Part shown: one piece after another, positions 15,192-23,692 of the stretch
Layout: each line of letters opens with the position of its first letter
Numbering within the stretch: position 1 is the stretch's first letter
Source: an uncultured Desulfovibrio sp.
Lineage (GTDB): Bacteria > Desulfobacterota > Desulfovibrionia > Desulfovibrionales > Desulfovibrionaceae
Reading direction: 5' to 3'
DNA: 35,711 bases
Assembly (NCBI GenBank): GCA_947038175.1
Contig: CAMQVJ010000023.1
Span: forward strand, 1 to 35,711
Notes under the pieces: generated by a model
The model's database searches: none
What the model was told of the DNA's origin: nothing
Seen by the model: only the letters and a program-made list of their open reading frames with translations
Translations under genes and position numbers: made by a program

Positions 15192-16046
15192 ATGGATAAA
15201 CCCCCTTACTCTTTTGCTGTCCCTTCGTGGGTATTTCCTGCGGACGCCAAGGAAAATATCATATTCCTCAATAATAAAGTTGAAGAAGTGGAATTGCTGT
15301 GCTTTGAGCCAAGTCTGCCTTCTATTGCTGACTTTCCAGACACAAATCTGACATGGCATCTGCATCTGCCGAGCGTCGTACCCGTAGATTTTTTTCAGCA
15401 AAAGGAAAAGTATAGTGATTTATCTCCACTTCATGAAGGAAATACCCAATGGGGCAACCCTTGGATTCTAGCACAAAGCTTAGAAGATATTGATTTTTAT
15501 GCTTACGCCTGCGTTGCTATTTTTGAACATTGCAAAAAGCTCGCTCCTTGGCTGGCTGTTGTCCACTTGCCCCCGATTCACGCCTTATATGCGCAAGAAA
15601 AGCTGGTTGAATTTATGGAATATTGGAAACAGAGCCTTCCTTTAAATTTACTTGCCTTTGAAAATGTTCGCAATGCCGCGCACCAAGACTACAAAGATAT
15701 CTTTTGCCAAACTAACTATAAGGACTTATATTTATGTTTGGACGTTGCGCATGCTATCACTTTTGAACAAAAATCTGTTTTACAACATGCAGACATCATA
15801 AATAAAGTTCGCCTTGTACATTGGTCTGCTCCGTATCCTAGCGGAAAAGACGAATGTAAAAATAAAGATATGCATCTAGCGCTACATCACCTTGAACAGG
15901 AATCTGTTTTTTGTCAGTCTGTCATGAATCAAGTTTCCAAAGAAACAAGGCATCTCATTGAAGTATTTGACTGGAAAGAAATAGAAAATTCCATTGATTT
16001 CTTCAATAAACTCATTCAAAACAAAAACTCTACCACTTTAAACTGA
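15192..16046 (+). CDS. CbiR-like TIM-barrel protein (possible cobamide-remodelling phosphodiesterase)
   Basis: A 284-residue protein of the AP-endonuclease-2/xylose-isomerase-like TIM-barrel type. Visible are an N-terminal PSWVFPADAKENI, the strand and ligand pattern LTWHLHLPS, VVHLPPIH, AFENVRN, CLDVAHAI, RLVHWSAPY and HLIEVFDWKEI, giving conserved His, Glu and Asp at strand ends for metal binding. The order and spacing recall CbiR, which removes the lower ligand of cobamides so that it can be replaced. This is from memory of the family and not confirmed. The gene has no clear ribosome site and is followed after 10 bases by a DHH phosphoesterase. A sugar-isomerase or DNA-repair role is the alternative. 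Confidence 0.6.
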   Translation: MDKPPYSFAVPSWVFPADAKENIIFLNNKVEEVELLCFEPSLPSIADFPDTNLTWHLHLPSVVPVDFFQQKEKYSDLSPLHEGNTQWGNPWILAQSLEDIDFYAYACVAIFEHCKKLAPWLAVVHLPPIHALYAQEKLVEFMEYWKQSLPLNLLAFENVRNAAHQDYKDIFCQTNYKDLYLCLDVAHAITFEQKSVLQHADIINKVRLVHWSAPYPSGKDECKNKDMHLALHHLEQESVFCQSVMNQVSKETRHLIEVFDWKEIENSIDFFNKLIQNKNSTTLN

Positions 16047-16056
16047 GAGACCCCTC

Positions 16057-17475
16057 ATGGCATATTTCCGAGTACTCACATCCCAACTAGCCCATATTCA
16101 ATCGCTTTTATGCAAGAGTGATAAGTGGCTTATTTTAGTAAACGCTGACCCTGATGCCTTAGGAAGCGCTATGGCTCTACAACGTATTATTCGGAAAAAA
16201 GTAAAAAAGGTAGATTTAGTAAGGATTAACGATATTTCACGACCTGACAATTTAGCGATGATCAGAAATTTACGCATTCCCGTAAAAGCCTTTGACCCTG
16301 AAATTCTCGAATCCTACCAAAAGTTTGCTATTGTTGACTCTCAGCCCCACCATAGCCCACTTTTTTCGGATATTGAATTCTCTATTGTCATTGACCATCA
16401 CCCTCTCCCTTTACCAAAAGAGGATTCAAAGGACAGCGTCAAGCCTTCAAAAATTTCAGTACTCGATAAAAACAGCGAAAAAAATTCAAAAGAACAATCC
16501 TGTCCGCTTCTTGCATCTTATGAAAAGAAAGCAAAATCAACCAAAGCCCCATCGGCAAATAAATCCAAGGCACTACTGAGTAGTGCAAAAAACGTAGAAG
16601 CAACAAGCACAAAAGTCCCATCATGTAGCACATTAAATGGGGGACATTGTTCTTTAGTAGACAAATCCTGCATACATCGTAACCTAGAGAATATAAAAGA
16701 AAAACCAAGCTGCCCTCACTTTAACCCACACAAAGTAAATTGCAAAGACAGCGCAAAGCCCCAAGCAGGAAAAAGTAATAAAGAAGAGCTCCTTAATCCG
16801 CAAAAAATGCAAGATATTCGCCCAGATTACGGCGCAACATGCACCATGCTCACAGAATATTTGTACAACGCGCACATTCGACCAGGAAAACACTTAGCAA
16901 CCGCCTTGCAGTACGGTATTCGCACAGATACAGGAACTTTTGGAAAACAATCTACAGAGCTTGATCTACGAGCCTATCATTATTTGAGCCGCTTTGCAGA
17001 TCAAACATTACTCACACGAATAATGAGAAGTGAATATTTACCCCAATGGTTACCATACTTTAGCAGGGCATTTGATTCTTTTCGCCCATGTGGTCTTGGG
17101 CACTTCACCTATTTATCTAATGTGGATAGTCCTGATATTTTAGTCGTTATCGCAGATTTCTTTCTCAAGGTGCACGGGCTGAAATACGTCGTTATTGCAG
17201 GAGTTTACGATAAACAAGTTATTTGTATTTTCCGTGGTACTGACGTAAACCTTGGCATTCTTGCACAAAAAGCTTTTAGTGACTACGGGTCTGCTGGTGG
17301 CCACAAAACCATGGCAAGAGCCGAAATTCCCCTTAGCAAAATCCGAAGTAAACACGAAGATTTATCTTTTAACTTACGCAAAAAAGAACTCTCAGAAGAA
17401 GAAAATCAGCAGTTAGAATCTTTCCTACTCGCACGCCTTAAACAATTTGGTACAAAAAAAGCCCTCTCAAATTAA
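16057..17475 (+). CDS. DHH-family phosphoesterase (NrnA-like) with a Cys/His-rich insertion
   Basis: A 472-residue metal-dependent phosphoesterase of the nanoRNase/pAp-phosphatase type, expected to degrade short oligoribonucleotides or related nucleotides. Motifs are NADPDALGS (29-37), IVDSQ with Asp94, IDHH (112-115), the second-half RPDYGATCTML (near 255) and GIRTDTGTFG, and GSAGGHKTMA in the DHHA1 domain (near 408-417). Residues 119-252 are an insertion rich in Lys, Ser and Asn with several Cys and His; without it the length (about 338) is normal. The frame is uninterrupted. It starts 10 bases after the CbiR-like gene, so the two are probably cotranscribed. Confidence 0.88.
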   Translation: MAYFRVLTSQLAHIQSLLCKSDKWLILVNADPDALGSAMALQRIIRKKVKKVDLVRINDISRPDNLAMIRNLRIPVKAFDPEILESYQKFAIVDSQPHHSPLFSDIEFSIVIDHHPLPLPKEDSKDSVKPSKISVLDKNSEKNSKEQSCPLLASYEKKAKSTKAPSANKSKALLSSAKNVEATSTKVPSCSTLNGGHCSLVDKSCIHRNLENIKEKPSCPHFNPHKVNCKDSAKPQAGKSNKEELLNPQKMQDIRPDYGATCTMLTEYLYNAHIRPGKHLATALQYGIRTDTGTFGKQSTELDLRAYHYLSRFADQTLLTRIMRSEYLPQWLPYFSRAFDSFRPCGLGHFTYLSNVDSPDILVVIADFFLKVHGLKYVVIAGVYDKQVICIFRGTDVNLGILAQKAFSDYGSAGGHKTMARAEIPLSKIRSKHEDLSFNLRKKELSEEENQQLESFLLARLKQFGTKKALSN

Positions 17476-17506
17476 TTTTTTTGTGGGGCTGGCTATGTTT
17501 TTTTGT

Positions 17507-17601
17507 GGAGGAAAACCACGTTTTTGTACCCTTACGAATATAAAATTATCTAAGCAAATTCTTTGCTAAGATAATCGAATGACAAAACGAGGTTTTCCCC
17601 C
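17507..17601. repeat. Long imperfect inverted repeat after the DHH gene
   Basis: A central stem ATTATCTAAGCAAA (17545-17558) pairs with 17562-17575 (one mismatch, loop TTC). Outside it, GGAGGAAAACCACG (17507-17520) pairs at 12 of 14 positions with 17588-17601, and T-rich and A-rich flanks extend the match. It could be a terminator cluster or a small mobile-element remnant. The rest of 17476-17823 holds only the 9-bp repeat array. Confidence 0.55.
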
Positions 17602-17761
17602 ACCCCCCTTCCTTAGAAAACACTTTATTCCATTATTTCATGGATTATTGCTAATAAAAAATTTGTTAAAAAAGCTGGCAAACATGACAAGAAAACGATA
17701 TAGTTTTTCAATAATGCGGTATTCCTAGGGATACAGAGGCATTAGAGTTAAAGCCATTTTA

Positions 17762-17815
17762 ACTTGTCAACATATCAAGCTTGTCAAACGTACTAAGCGT
17801 ACCAAACGTATTAAG
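17762..17815 (+). repeat. 9-bp tandem repeat, six units, abutting a ribosome site
   Basis: Units: ACTTGTCAA, CATATCAAG, CTTGTCAAA, CGTACTAAG, CGTACCAAA, CGTATTAAG. The last unit ends in AAG, part of the likely Shine-Dalgarno AAGGGTG (17813-17819) for ATG 17824. Confidence 0.75.
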
Positions 17816-17823
17816 GGTGTTCT

Positions 17824-18186
17824 ATGTTTAATCAAGATTTTATTGATGAAGTGTTTCCAGCGGAACGAACAGGTGAATTTTTTGAAGCTCTCTTTGGCGG
17901 AGCAGAAGACGGCGCCTATGACATCCGTCTCAGTTTTCAAGAGCAACAAGAAAAATCACTTATCTTTCACTTTGAATTGCATCAAAGACCTAATCAGTGC
18001 TTACGTTGCAATCTCACCACAGGCCTTCCACAAGTATTTCAACGACACCCCATTATTAATGCAAAAGGTATCGCTGAAAAAGCTGCCCAAATGGCTGGCT
18101 TTCAAGACTTCTCATGGAAACTAGGCAACACCGTTCAATTATCCGAACAATTGCACTATATACCGCTTTTAATTGAAGCAAAATAA
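17824..18186 (+). CDS. Small conserved-looking protein of unknown function
   Basis: A 120-residue soluble protein beginning MFNQDFIDEVFPAERTGEFF and containing CLRCNLTTGLPQVFQRHP and INAKG. I recall similar short proteins in Desulfovibrio genomes carrying a meaningless 'homeobox' label; that label should not be used. The CxxC pair (CLRC) could bind metal, but no second pair exists in the chain, so dimeric binding would be needed. ATG 17824 follows AAGGGTG by four bases, and a 9-bp repeat array lies directly upstream. It converges with the rRNA methylase gene. Confidence 0.75.
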   Translation: MFNQDFIDEVFPAERTGEFFEALFGGAEDGAYDIRLSFQEQQEKSLIFHFELHQRPNQCLRCNLTTGLPQVFQRHPIINAKGIAEKAAQMAGFQDFSWKLGNTVQLSEQLHYIPLLIEAK

Positions 18187-18193
18187 TTCAGAC

Positions 18194-18221
18194 AAAAAAA
18201 AGGGGGAAATAAAATTCCCCC
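18194..18221 (-). terminator. Intrinsic terminator of the rRNA methylase gene
   Basis: On the minus strand GGGGGAA (18215-18221) pairs with TTCCCCC (18202-18208) around a 6-base loop, followed by eight T (18194-18201). Confidence 0.8.
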
Positions 18222-18291
18222 TACAAATAGTTTCTCTTTATAAATATTTTTTTTATAAGAAAATTAAGACACAAAAGGTCTTCATTATAAT

Positions 18292-19548
18292 TTAGCGCTC
18301 TGTCCAGATAAGGCGCTTATTTTTTATCTTAAGCCTAGCAAGTGCCAGACCATTCCAGCGCAAAAGAATACTTTTTTCCGTGAACTCGGTATTAAGACTT
18401 TGCCCGCACAAAAGCCCCTTTATCTGCTCGATTCCTTTCATACCCTCAAAATCAACACATGCCATATCGCTAAGAACACGCACCCGTGGTGAAAGTTGCA
18501 CATCGCCTGCCCTGCTGACTTTGCCCATATACATTCCTTGCCATGCGAATTCCTTCGGCAAAAGCTCTGCTTTGTGATGCACAAAATGCACGCTCTCTCC
18601 AAAAATACTTATATTGCCATGTTTTAATATATTCGCATCAAGCCCCAACTCTTCCACATGGCGCTTAGAAAGATAATTACCCCACAGAGTTTTTTCTTCA
18701 TTCATTTCAGCCTGCTCAGGCATTGCGTGTGTGCTTTTTCGAAAGCGTGCCACAAAGAAACCTTGCGTATCACCAGGGCGAGGCGATAAACGCCACACAG
18801 CCCCACAGCCCATAAGTGGTGTATCCATAACAAATTCAGGTAAATCAGGTAAATCTTCAAATAAAAAGCCAAGCTCTTCTTGTGCATAGATTACTTGTTT
18901 TTCATTTTCTTCTACATTTGTCGTGCATGTGGAATACACTATAACCCCGCCAGGCTTCAATAAACGATGGGCTTCTTTTAAAAGCTCTTTTTGTAAACGA
19001 ATAAGTGGTAAGGTTTTATCATCTTTCCACATTTCCATAACCTTAGGATTGCGATCAATAGTACCCCAACCACTGCAAGGCGGATCAAGCTGAATATAAT
19101 CAAAAAATCCATCAGGTAATGCAATACGCTGCCCTTCCGAACAGCATGTAACAACTTGAAATAAATTCATTTGCTGTAAGTTTCTACGCAGAGTAGCAAG
19201 CCTTGCTGGTGAAGGCTCATTTCCAATAATAAAACCATCGTCACCAATCATAGTAGCGAGTTGCCCAGTTTTGCTTCCTGGACTTGCACACATATCAAGC
19301 ACAAGAGCGCTCTTAGGTGCTTGCAAAGCAACAGGTGGCAACATTGACGCTCTATCCTGAATATAAATTAATCCAAAAAATGCGGCTAAAGAAGAACCTA
19401 AAGGAAAGGGCTCATCAATAAGACGACACGCATGGGAGGTAAAAGTATCACTATCCCAGCTAAATCCTTGAGCCTGTAGCAATTGAGAGACTAACTCTTC
19501 TTCATGGGCTTTACACACAAAACGGAATGAACGCTTATAATTTTTCAT
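18292..19548 (-). CDS. NOL1/NOP2/Sun-family RNA m5C methyltransferase (RsmF/RsmB-like)
   Basis: A 418-residue SAM-dependent enzyme that makes 5-methylcytosine in rRNA. The SAM loop is DMCASPGSKTGQLA; the two family cysteines are in LDPPCSGWGT and STCTTNVEENE; LKPGGVIVYSTC precedes the latter. A C-terminal domain of about 120 residues (LPKEFAWQGMYMGKV) resembles the RsmF/YebU C-terminal region. The start at 19548 (MKNYKRSFRF) is chosen because the family begins near such a sequence. An ATG 15 codons upstream (19593) is equally lacking in a clear ribosome site, so the start is uncertain. It is probably monocistronic. Confidence 0.87.
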   Translation of the reverse strand: MKNYKRSFRFVCKAHEEELVSQLLQAQGFSWDSDTFTSHACRLIDEPFPLGSSLAAFFGLIYIQDRASMLPPVALQAPKSALVLDMCASPGSKTGQLATMIGDDGFIIGNEPSPARLATLRRNLQQMNLFQVVTCCSEGQRIALPDGFFDYIQLDPPCSGWGTIDRNPKVMEMWKDDKTLPLIRLQKELLKEAHRLLKPGGVIVYSTCTTNVEENEKQVIYAQEELGFLFEDLPDLPEFVMDTPLMGCGAVWRLSPRPGDTQGFFVARFRKSTHAMPEQAEMNEEKTLWGNYLSKRHVEELGLDANILKHGNISIFGESVHFVHHKAELLPKEFAWQGMYMGKVSRAGDVQLSPRVRVLSDMACVDFEGMKGIEQIKGLLCGQSLNTEFTEKSILLRWNGLALARLKIKNKRLIWTER

Positions 19549-19683
19549 AAATAGTCTATTTTTACTCTCTATATTCTTACTTGCAACACACATAAAAAAA
19601 AGGTATAAAGTTAGAAGTTAAACAAAGTCTGATAATCTTTGTCAGCACGAGTTATGCACATCACATAATATTTTATGTACCAA

Positions 19684-19711
19684 TTGTTCTTGCTTAGTTT
19701 TTATTTATATT
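19684..19711 (+). promoter_or_regulatory. Candidate promoter of the FG-GAP protein gene
   Basis: TTGTTC (19684-19689), a 16-base spacer and TATATT (19706-19711), about 50 bases before the start codon. Confidence 0.4.
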
Positions 19712-19760
19712 GTCTGTCTATACAAAAACATTTTTTGCACATACTTGCAAGGAGTTCATT

Positions 19761-21386
19761 ATGCGTCGATCAATTTTAACCATTTTTTCTTTCCTCATAT
19801 GCTTAGGTATTGCAAGCCCTTCTCTGGCAGCAAGCTACGCTATTGCACCGTTTAAAATAAATGGTGGAAGTGGTTATAACTATCTTGAAAAAGCAATTCC
19901 ACCTATGTTCAACTCCCGCCTGTTCCTAGCTGGTGTGAATGAACCTGTTACCAATCAAGATAAATTATTATCACAAAAAGCTCCTGAAAATAAAACCAAA
20001 GCAGAAAGTGCACGCAAGCAATATAATGCAGATTTCCTTGTTTATGGAAGTGTCACTATCATTGGCGAAAATGCAAGCCTCGATGTAAGCGTTGTAGGTA
20101 AAGATACATTTTGGAAAAAAGCAGTACAAACAAATATCGACAGCTTGTTTAATGCTGTCCAGTCTATTTCTGATGATATAAATCATGAAATTTTAGGTCG
20201 CGAAAAAACACGTGCACAAGGCCAAAATAGAGCGCCGAGCAATAACTCAATTATTGCAAACGAAACCAGCCCACAAGCTACAAGCTATCTCAATCCAGAG
20301 CTACGCTATCAAGGTACAGAGGTGCAGCGCACACGTACAAAACCTCTTCCTTATGCCTCTTATGGTTTTGAAATTGCTGACTTTGATAATGACGGACGTG
20401 ATGAGATTGCAGTACTTAGTGAAACTGAAATCAATATCTACAAATACGAAGAAAATCAACTGAATCCCATTGCTCAATACAAATTACCAAGCGCTTATGA
20501 GCCATTACGCATACGTTCTTTTGAATTCAATGGCACAACACATCTTGTAGTGTCTGCTAATAATACATCTACAAAGAGTGCAGAAGGTATGCTTTTACGC
20601 CTTTCAGGAAATAAAATTGAAAAAACTGCAACCACTAATTATTATTTAAGTGTTGCTAGTATTTCTGCTCTTGAAAAACCAAGCCTTATCGGACAAGCAG
20701 ATGATAATACACGTTTTGTTCGTGGTGCTGTCTATCAAATGAATTTCAATGGCCAAGCTATTACTCGTGGCCGCCCTCTTCATTCCTTGCCAAAAGAGGC
20801 TAACGTATTCAACTTCACATGGCTTCCTGGTTCTGAAAAAGAAGGCGGAAACCACCTTCTAGTTATTGACGGATCAGATAAAATGGTCACTTTCAGTGAA
20901 GAAGGAAAACGCCTTGCTAAAAGTGACGACGTATACGCAAGTACTCCAACAGGAGTGCGTGTTACTCGTGACATTACAGGCTTTGCTTCTCGAGAAGGTA
21001 GCCTAGACGTTCTTTACTATTATGTTCCTATGCGTATCGCCATTGCCGACCTTGACCAAAACGGGCAATACGAAGCCATCACCTCTAAGCCTGTAAGTAC
21101 AGCGGCTGTCATTTTAAATAACTACCGTAACTACTCTCAAGGTGAAATTTCAGCTCAAATTTGGGACGGACTTGGCATGAATCTTCTATGGAAAACTAGA
21201 AGAATCAAAGGCACAATTGTTGACGTTGCTATAGCAGATCCTAATAATGATGGCATTACTGACCTTGTTGTAAATGTGAACACATACCCTGGTACATTTG
21301 GCGTTGGAAAAATCAGAAACCTCGTTCTTCTCTACCCATTAGAGACAACGAACATCGATACTTCTGCCATCAATTTTAGCGAATAA
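19761..21386 (+). CDS. Exported FG-GAP/VCBS-repeat protein
   Basis: A 541-residue secreted or periplasmic protein. A signal peptide (MRRSILTIFSFLICLGIA...SLA) predicts cleavage before ASYAIAPF. Residues about 24-160 look like a TolB N-terminal/GNA1162-like fold (YAIAPFKING, FLVYGSVT). The rest forms repeats with calcium-binding-like loops: DFDNDGRDEIAV, DLDQNGQYEAIT and DPNNDGITDLVV, the FG-GAP/VCBS pattern of a beta-propeller. ATG 19761 follows AAGGAG (19749-19754); the upstream in-frame codon is rejected. Function is unknown: envelope scaffold or surface-binding protein is plausible. It has its own terminator. Confidence 0.82.
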   Translation: MRRSILTIFSFLICLGIASPSLAASYAIAPFKINGGSGYNYLEKAIPPMFNSRLFLAGVNEPVTNQDKLLSQKAPENKTKAESARKQYNADFLVYGSVTIIGENASLDVSVVGKDTFWKKAVQTNIDSLFNAVQSISDDINHEILGREKTRAQGQNRAPSNNSIIANETSPQATSYLNPELRYQGTEVQRTRTKPLPYASYGFEIADFDNDGRDEIAVLSETEINIYKYEENQLNPIAQYKLPSAYEPLRIRSFEFNGTTHLVVSANNTSTKSAEGMLLRLSGNKIEKTATTNYYLSVASISALEKPSLIGQADDNTRFVRGAVYQMNFNGQAITRGRPLHSLPKEANVFNFTWLPGSEKEGGNHLLVIDGSDKMVTFSEEGKRLAKSDDVYASTPTGVRVTRDITGFASREGSLDVLYYYVPMRIAIADLDQNGQYEAITSKPVSTAAVILNNYRNYSQGEISAQIWDGLGMNLLWKTRRIKGTIVDVAIADPNNDGITDLVVNVNTYPGTFGVGKIRNLVLLYPLETTNIDTSAINFSE

Positions 21387-21408
21387 TGAGTATTAAATAA
21401 AAAAACTT

Positions 21409-21441
21409 ACCCACTTTCAACACTCTTGAAAGTGGGTTTTT
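21409..21441 (+). terminator. Intrinsic terminator of the FG-GAP protein gene
   Basis: ACCCACTTTCAA (21409-21420) pairs perfectly with TTGAAAGTGGGT (21426-21437) around CACTC, followed by TTTT. Confidence 0.92.
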
Positions 21442-21460
21442 CATAATAAAAGCTATGTAT

Positions 21461-21486
21461 ATACGAGCAGAATTCTATACTCGTAT
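21461..21486. promoter_or_regulatory. Inverted repeat upstream of the DUF1844-argC pair
   Basis: ATACGAG (21461-21467) and CTCGTAT (21480-21486) are separated by 12 bases, 45 bases before the DUF1844 start. It could be an operator, for example for arginine control, but it does not match the ARG box I know. Confidence 0.35.
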
Positions 21487-21530
21487 CCCCTCTCATACTT
21501 ATAACCGCCTTCTAACAAAAAGGAGTTCCC

Positions 21531-21797
21531 ATGAGTAACCAGAACAACAGCCAAATGCCTGAGGTAAATTTTTCAACCTTTATCATGTCCCTTGCGTCCT
21601 CTGCTCTCATGCATCTTGGTGAAGTACCGAATCCAGAGACACGGGAACTAGAAAAGAATGAAATGTTGGCAGCACATACTATTGACCTGCTCAATATGCT
21701 TGAAGATAAATTCAACAACGGCCTCACGACAGAAGAGGCTCAACTCTTCAAAGATGTTCTTTACGAAGTGCGTATGAAATACGTCGTAAAAAACTAA
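21531..21797 (+). CDS. DUF1844-domain protein
   Basis: An 88-residue soluble helical protein. The segment VNFSTFIMSLASSALMHLGEVPNP followed by LAAHTIDLLNMLEDKFNNGLTTEE is the DUF1844 signature. Members occur widely in Deltaproteobacteria and related phyla without a known role. AAGGAG lies seven bases before ATG 21531. It ends 10 bases before argC and is probably cotranscribed with it. Confidence 0.85.
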   Translation: MSNQNNSQMPEVNFSTFIMSLASSALMHLGEVPNPETRELEKNEMLAAHTIDLLNMLEDKFNNGLTTEEAQLFKDVLYEVRMKYVVKN

Positions 21798-21807
21798 GGG
21801 AGTGCAT

Positions 21808-22872
21808 ATGTATACCGCAGGCTTAGTTGGCATAACGGGTTACACGGGTATGGAATTGGCACGTGCACTAGTTTCACACCCACAGATAAACCTCACAGTA
21901 GCAACATCAAGACAAGAACAAGGAAAAAAAGTTGCCGACTTATATCCATTTTTAAGAGGGCATGCGCTGGGCAATTTAGAAATAAGTGATGCCGACGCAA
22001 AGGAACTTGCCGAAAAATGTGACGTTGTTTTTCTTGCAATTCCCCATGGAGTGGCAATGGATACCGCAGCACAAATTCTTGAGGCAGCCGAAAACCTCAA
22101 GAAATCCGTTAAAGTGATTGACCTTTCCGCCGACTTTAGGATTAAAGATATCGCAACATATGAACAGTGGTATGGCGTAACACATACACAAAAAAAATAT
22201 GTGGAAGAATCCGTTTACGGTCTTATTGAAATCAATGCCGAAGCCATCAAAAAAGCTCGTCTCGTCGCAAACCCTGGCTGCTACCCTACTGCAAGTATAT
22301 TAGGGCTTTATCCTGCGCTAAAAAACAAAATTATTAAGCTTGACGATATTGTTATAGACGCAAAATCTGGCACAAGCGGTGCGGGTAGAAAAGCTTCTGT
22401 TCCCACCTTATTTTGCGAAGTGCAAGATAATTTTAGACCCTATGGACTTGGTAAGCACCGCCACACGCCAGAAATAGAGCAAGAATTGAGCCTTATTGCC
22501 CATAACGATATAACTCTTTCTTTCAACCCGCATTTACTCCCCATTCAAAGAGGCATTCTCACAACTATCTATACAAAGCTTACTCAAGATTATGCTCAAG
22601 AAGATATCCAAAAAATCTACGAAGATACATGGAAAGATTGCCCATTCATACGGGTTTTACCTGCGGGGCAATTTCCTGAAACACGTTATGTGCGAGGAAG
22701 TATGTTCTGCGATATCGCAGTAACAGTAGATAAAAGAACCCAAAGGCTTATTATCACCTCAGCCATTGATAACCTTGCTAGAGGTGCATCATTGCAAGCA
22801 CTGGCTAATGCTAACCTTACTTTAGGACTTCCCCTTAAAGCGGGCATTGACCATGTTCCTTTATGCCCATAA
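21808..22872 (+). CDS. argC: N-acetyl-gamma-glutamyl-phosphate reductase
   Basis: A 354-residue cytoplasmic enzyme, third step of arginine synthesis: NADPH-dependent reduction of N-acetylglutamyl phosphate to the semialdehyde. The N-terminal nucleotide motif GITGYTGMELAR (about 8-19), the catalytic Cys in NPGCYPT, and the active-site His in GKHRHTPEIEQEL are present, as is RGSMFCDI near the C-terminus. ATG 21808 is preferred over GTG 21802 because GGGAG (21798-21802) would overlap the latter. No other arg gene is in the window. The length is normal for the long-type ArgC. Confidence 0.95.
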   Translation: MYTAGLVGITGYTGMELARALVSHPQINLTVATSRQEQGKKVADLYPFLRGHALGNLEISDADAKELAEKCDVVFLAIPHGVAMDTAAQILEAAENLKKSVKVIDLSADFRIKDIATYEQWYGVTHTQKKYVEESVYGLIEINAEAIKKARLVANPGCYPTASILGLYPALKNKIIKLDDIVIDAKSGTSGAGRKASVPTLFCEVQDNFRPYGLGKHRHTPEIEQELSLIAHNDITLSFNPHLLPIQRGILTTIYTKLTQDYAQEDIQKIYEDTWKDCPFIRVLPAGQFPETRYVRGSMFCDIAVTVDKRTQRLIITSAIDNLARGASLQALANANLTLGLPLKAGIDHVPLCP

Positions 22873-22916
22873 CTTTAAAATTGAAAAATACATTATAGAA
22901 TAAAGCACTGCACAAT

Positions 22917-22951
22917 AAAAAAGAGCCCCGTAATCACGAGGCTCTTTTTTT
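22917..22951. terminator. Bidirectional terminator between argC and bamD
   Basis: A-run plus GAGCC (22923-22927) pairs with GGCTC (22940-22944) plus T-run (22945-22951); the A/T flanks make it work for both converging genes. Confidence 0.88.
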
Positions 22952-22969
22952 ATTAAAACTGTATATATG

Positions 22970-23692
22970 TTATAACCACTTAAACCATTCTTTCCAAGAT
23001 CCAACACGTTCTTCACGAATATCTTCTGAAGTTCTATCACGATATTTTAAGAAGTTTGTATTAGCTTGCTCAGTTGCGTAGGCGTGGATATCTTCAATAT
23101 CTTCATAGGTACTTGCTATTTTTACATAGCGATTCCATGCTGCTTCATAGTTGCCCATCTTCTGATATATTTGTGCAATATATACTTCACGCTGAGCAAT
23201 AAATAAGCGTATTTCATCCACTTCAACTTGCGCTTCTACAGCGTAGTCTGTTCCAGGATATTCCTCAACTACACGCTTTGCGTATTCAAGCCCAACTTCA
23301 AGGTCAGTTGTCGCCCTGTCCACGGATTTATACGTTTGACGCATAGATCTCGCCACTTGTAGCAAAATATAAGGAATTGCTTCGTGTCGTGGGTGTAATT
23401 CTTCAAATTCACGGTATGCATCGGCAGCTGCAATATATTGCTTATTAAGAAAATACGCATCTCCCAAACCAAGCTCTGCTTCAATAACATACGAGCTAAA
23501 AGGATATTCATCTTTAATTTCAGCAAAATAGCCTGCAGCGTCACGGTAGCGCTTTTCTTGCATAGCGTCATTGCCAGCTTCAAAAAGTTCTTGAACGGTA
23601 TCATCTGCAACAGGTAAAAAATAATGATCAACTACTCCGCCGCAACCAGTAAACACAAGTAACAAGGCAAGTAATGGTAAAGCTTTAAACAT
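22970..23692 (-). CDS. bamD: Outer-membrane assembly lipoprotein BamD
   Basis: A 240-residue outer-membrane lipoprotein on the periplasmic side, part of the BAM complex that inserts beta-barrel proteins. The N-terminus MFKALPLLALLLVFTGCG is a lipoprotein signal with lipidated Cys17. It is followed by tetratricopeptide-like repeats (LFEAGNDAMQEKRYRDAAGYF, GDAYFLNKQYIAAADAY, YIAQIYQKMGNYEAAWNRY). ATG 23692 overlaps the trxB stop by eight bases and has GGAG nine bases upstream, so translation is coupled. A longer upstream frame inside trxB is rejected because the lipobox would then be internal. Confidence 0.9.
   Translation of the reverse strand: MFKALPLLALLLVFTGCGGVVDHYFLPVADDTVQELFEAGNDAMQEKRYRDAAGYFAEIKDEYPFSSYVIEAELGLGDAYFLNKQYIAAADAYREFEELHPRHEAIPYILLQVARSMRQTYKSVDRATTDLEVGLEYAKRVVEEYPGTDYAVEAQVEVDEIRLFIAQREVYIAQIYQKMGNYEAAWNRYVKIASTYEDIEDIHAYATEQANTNFLKYRDRTSEDIREERVGSWKEWFKWL

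Noticed and set aside
17762..17815. CRISPR-like array
   Set aside because: The units are 9 bp, contiguous and degenerate with no spacers, so this is a simple tandem repeat.
17824..18186. 'Homeobox protein' label remembered for similar small proteins
   Set aside because: There is no homeodomain; it is a carry-over of a wrong automated name.
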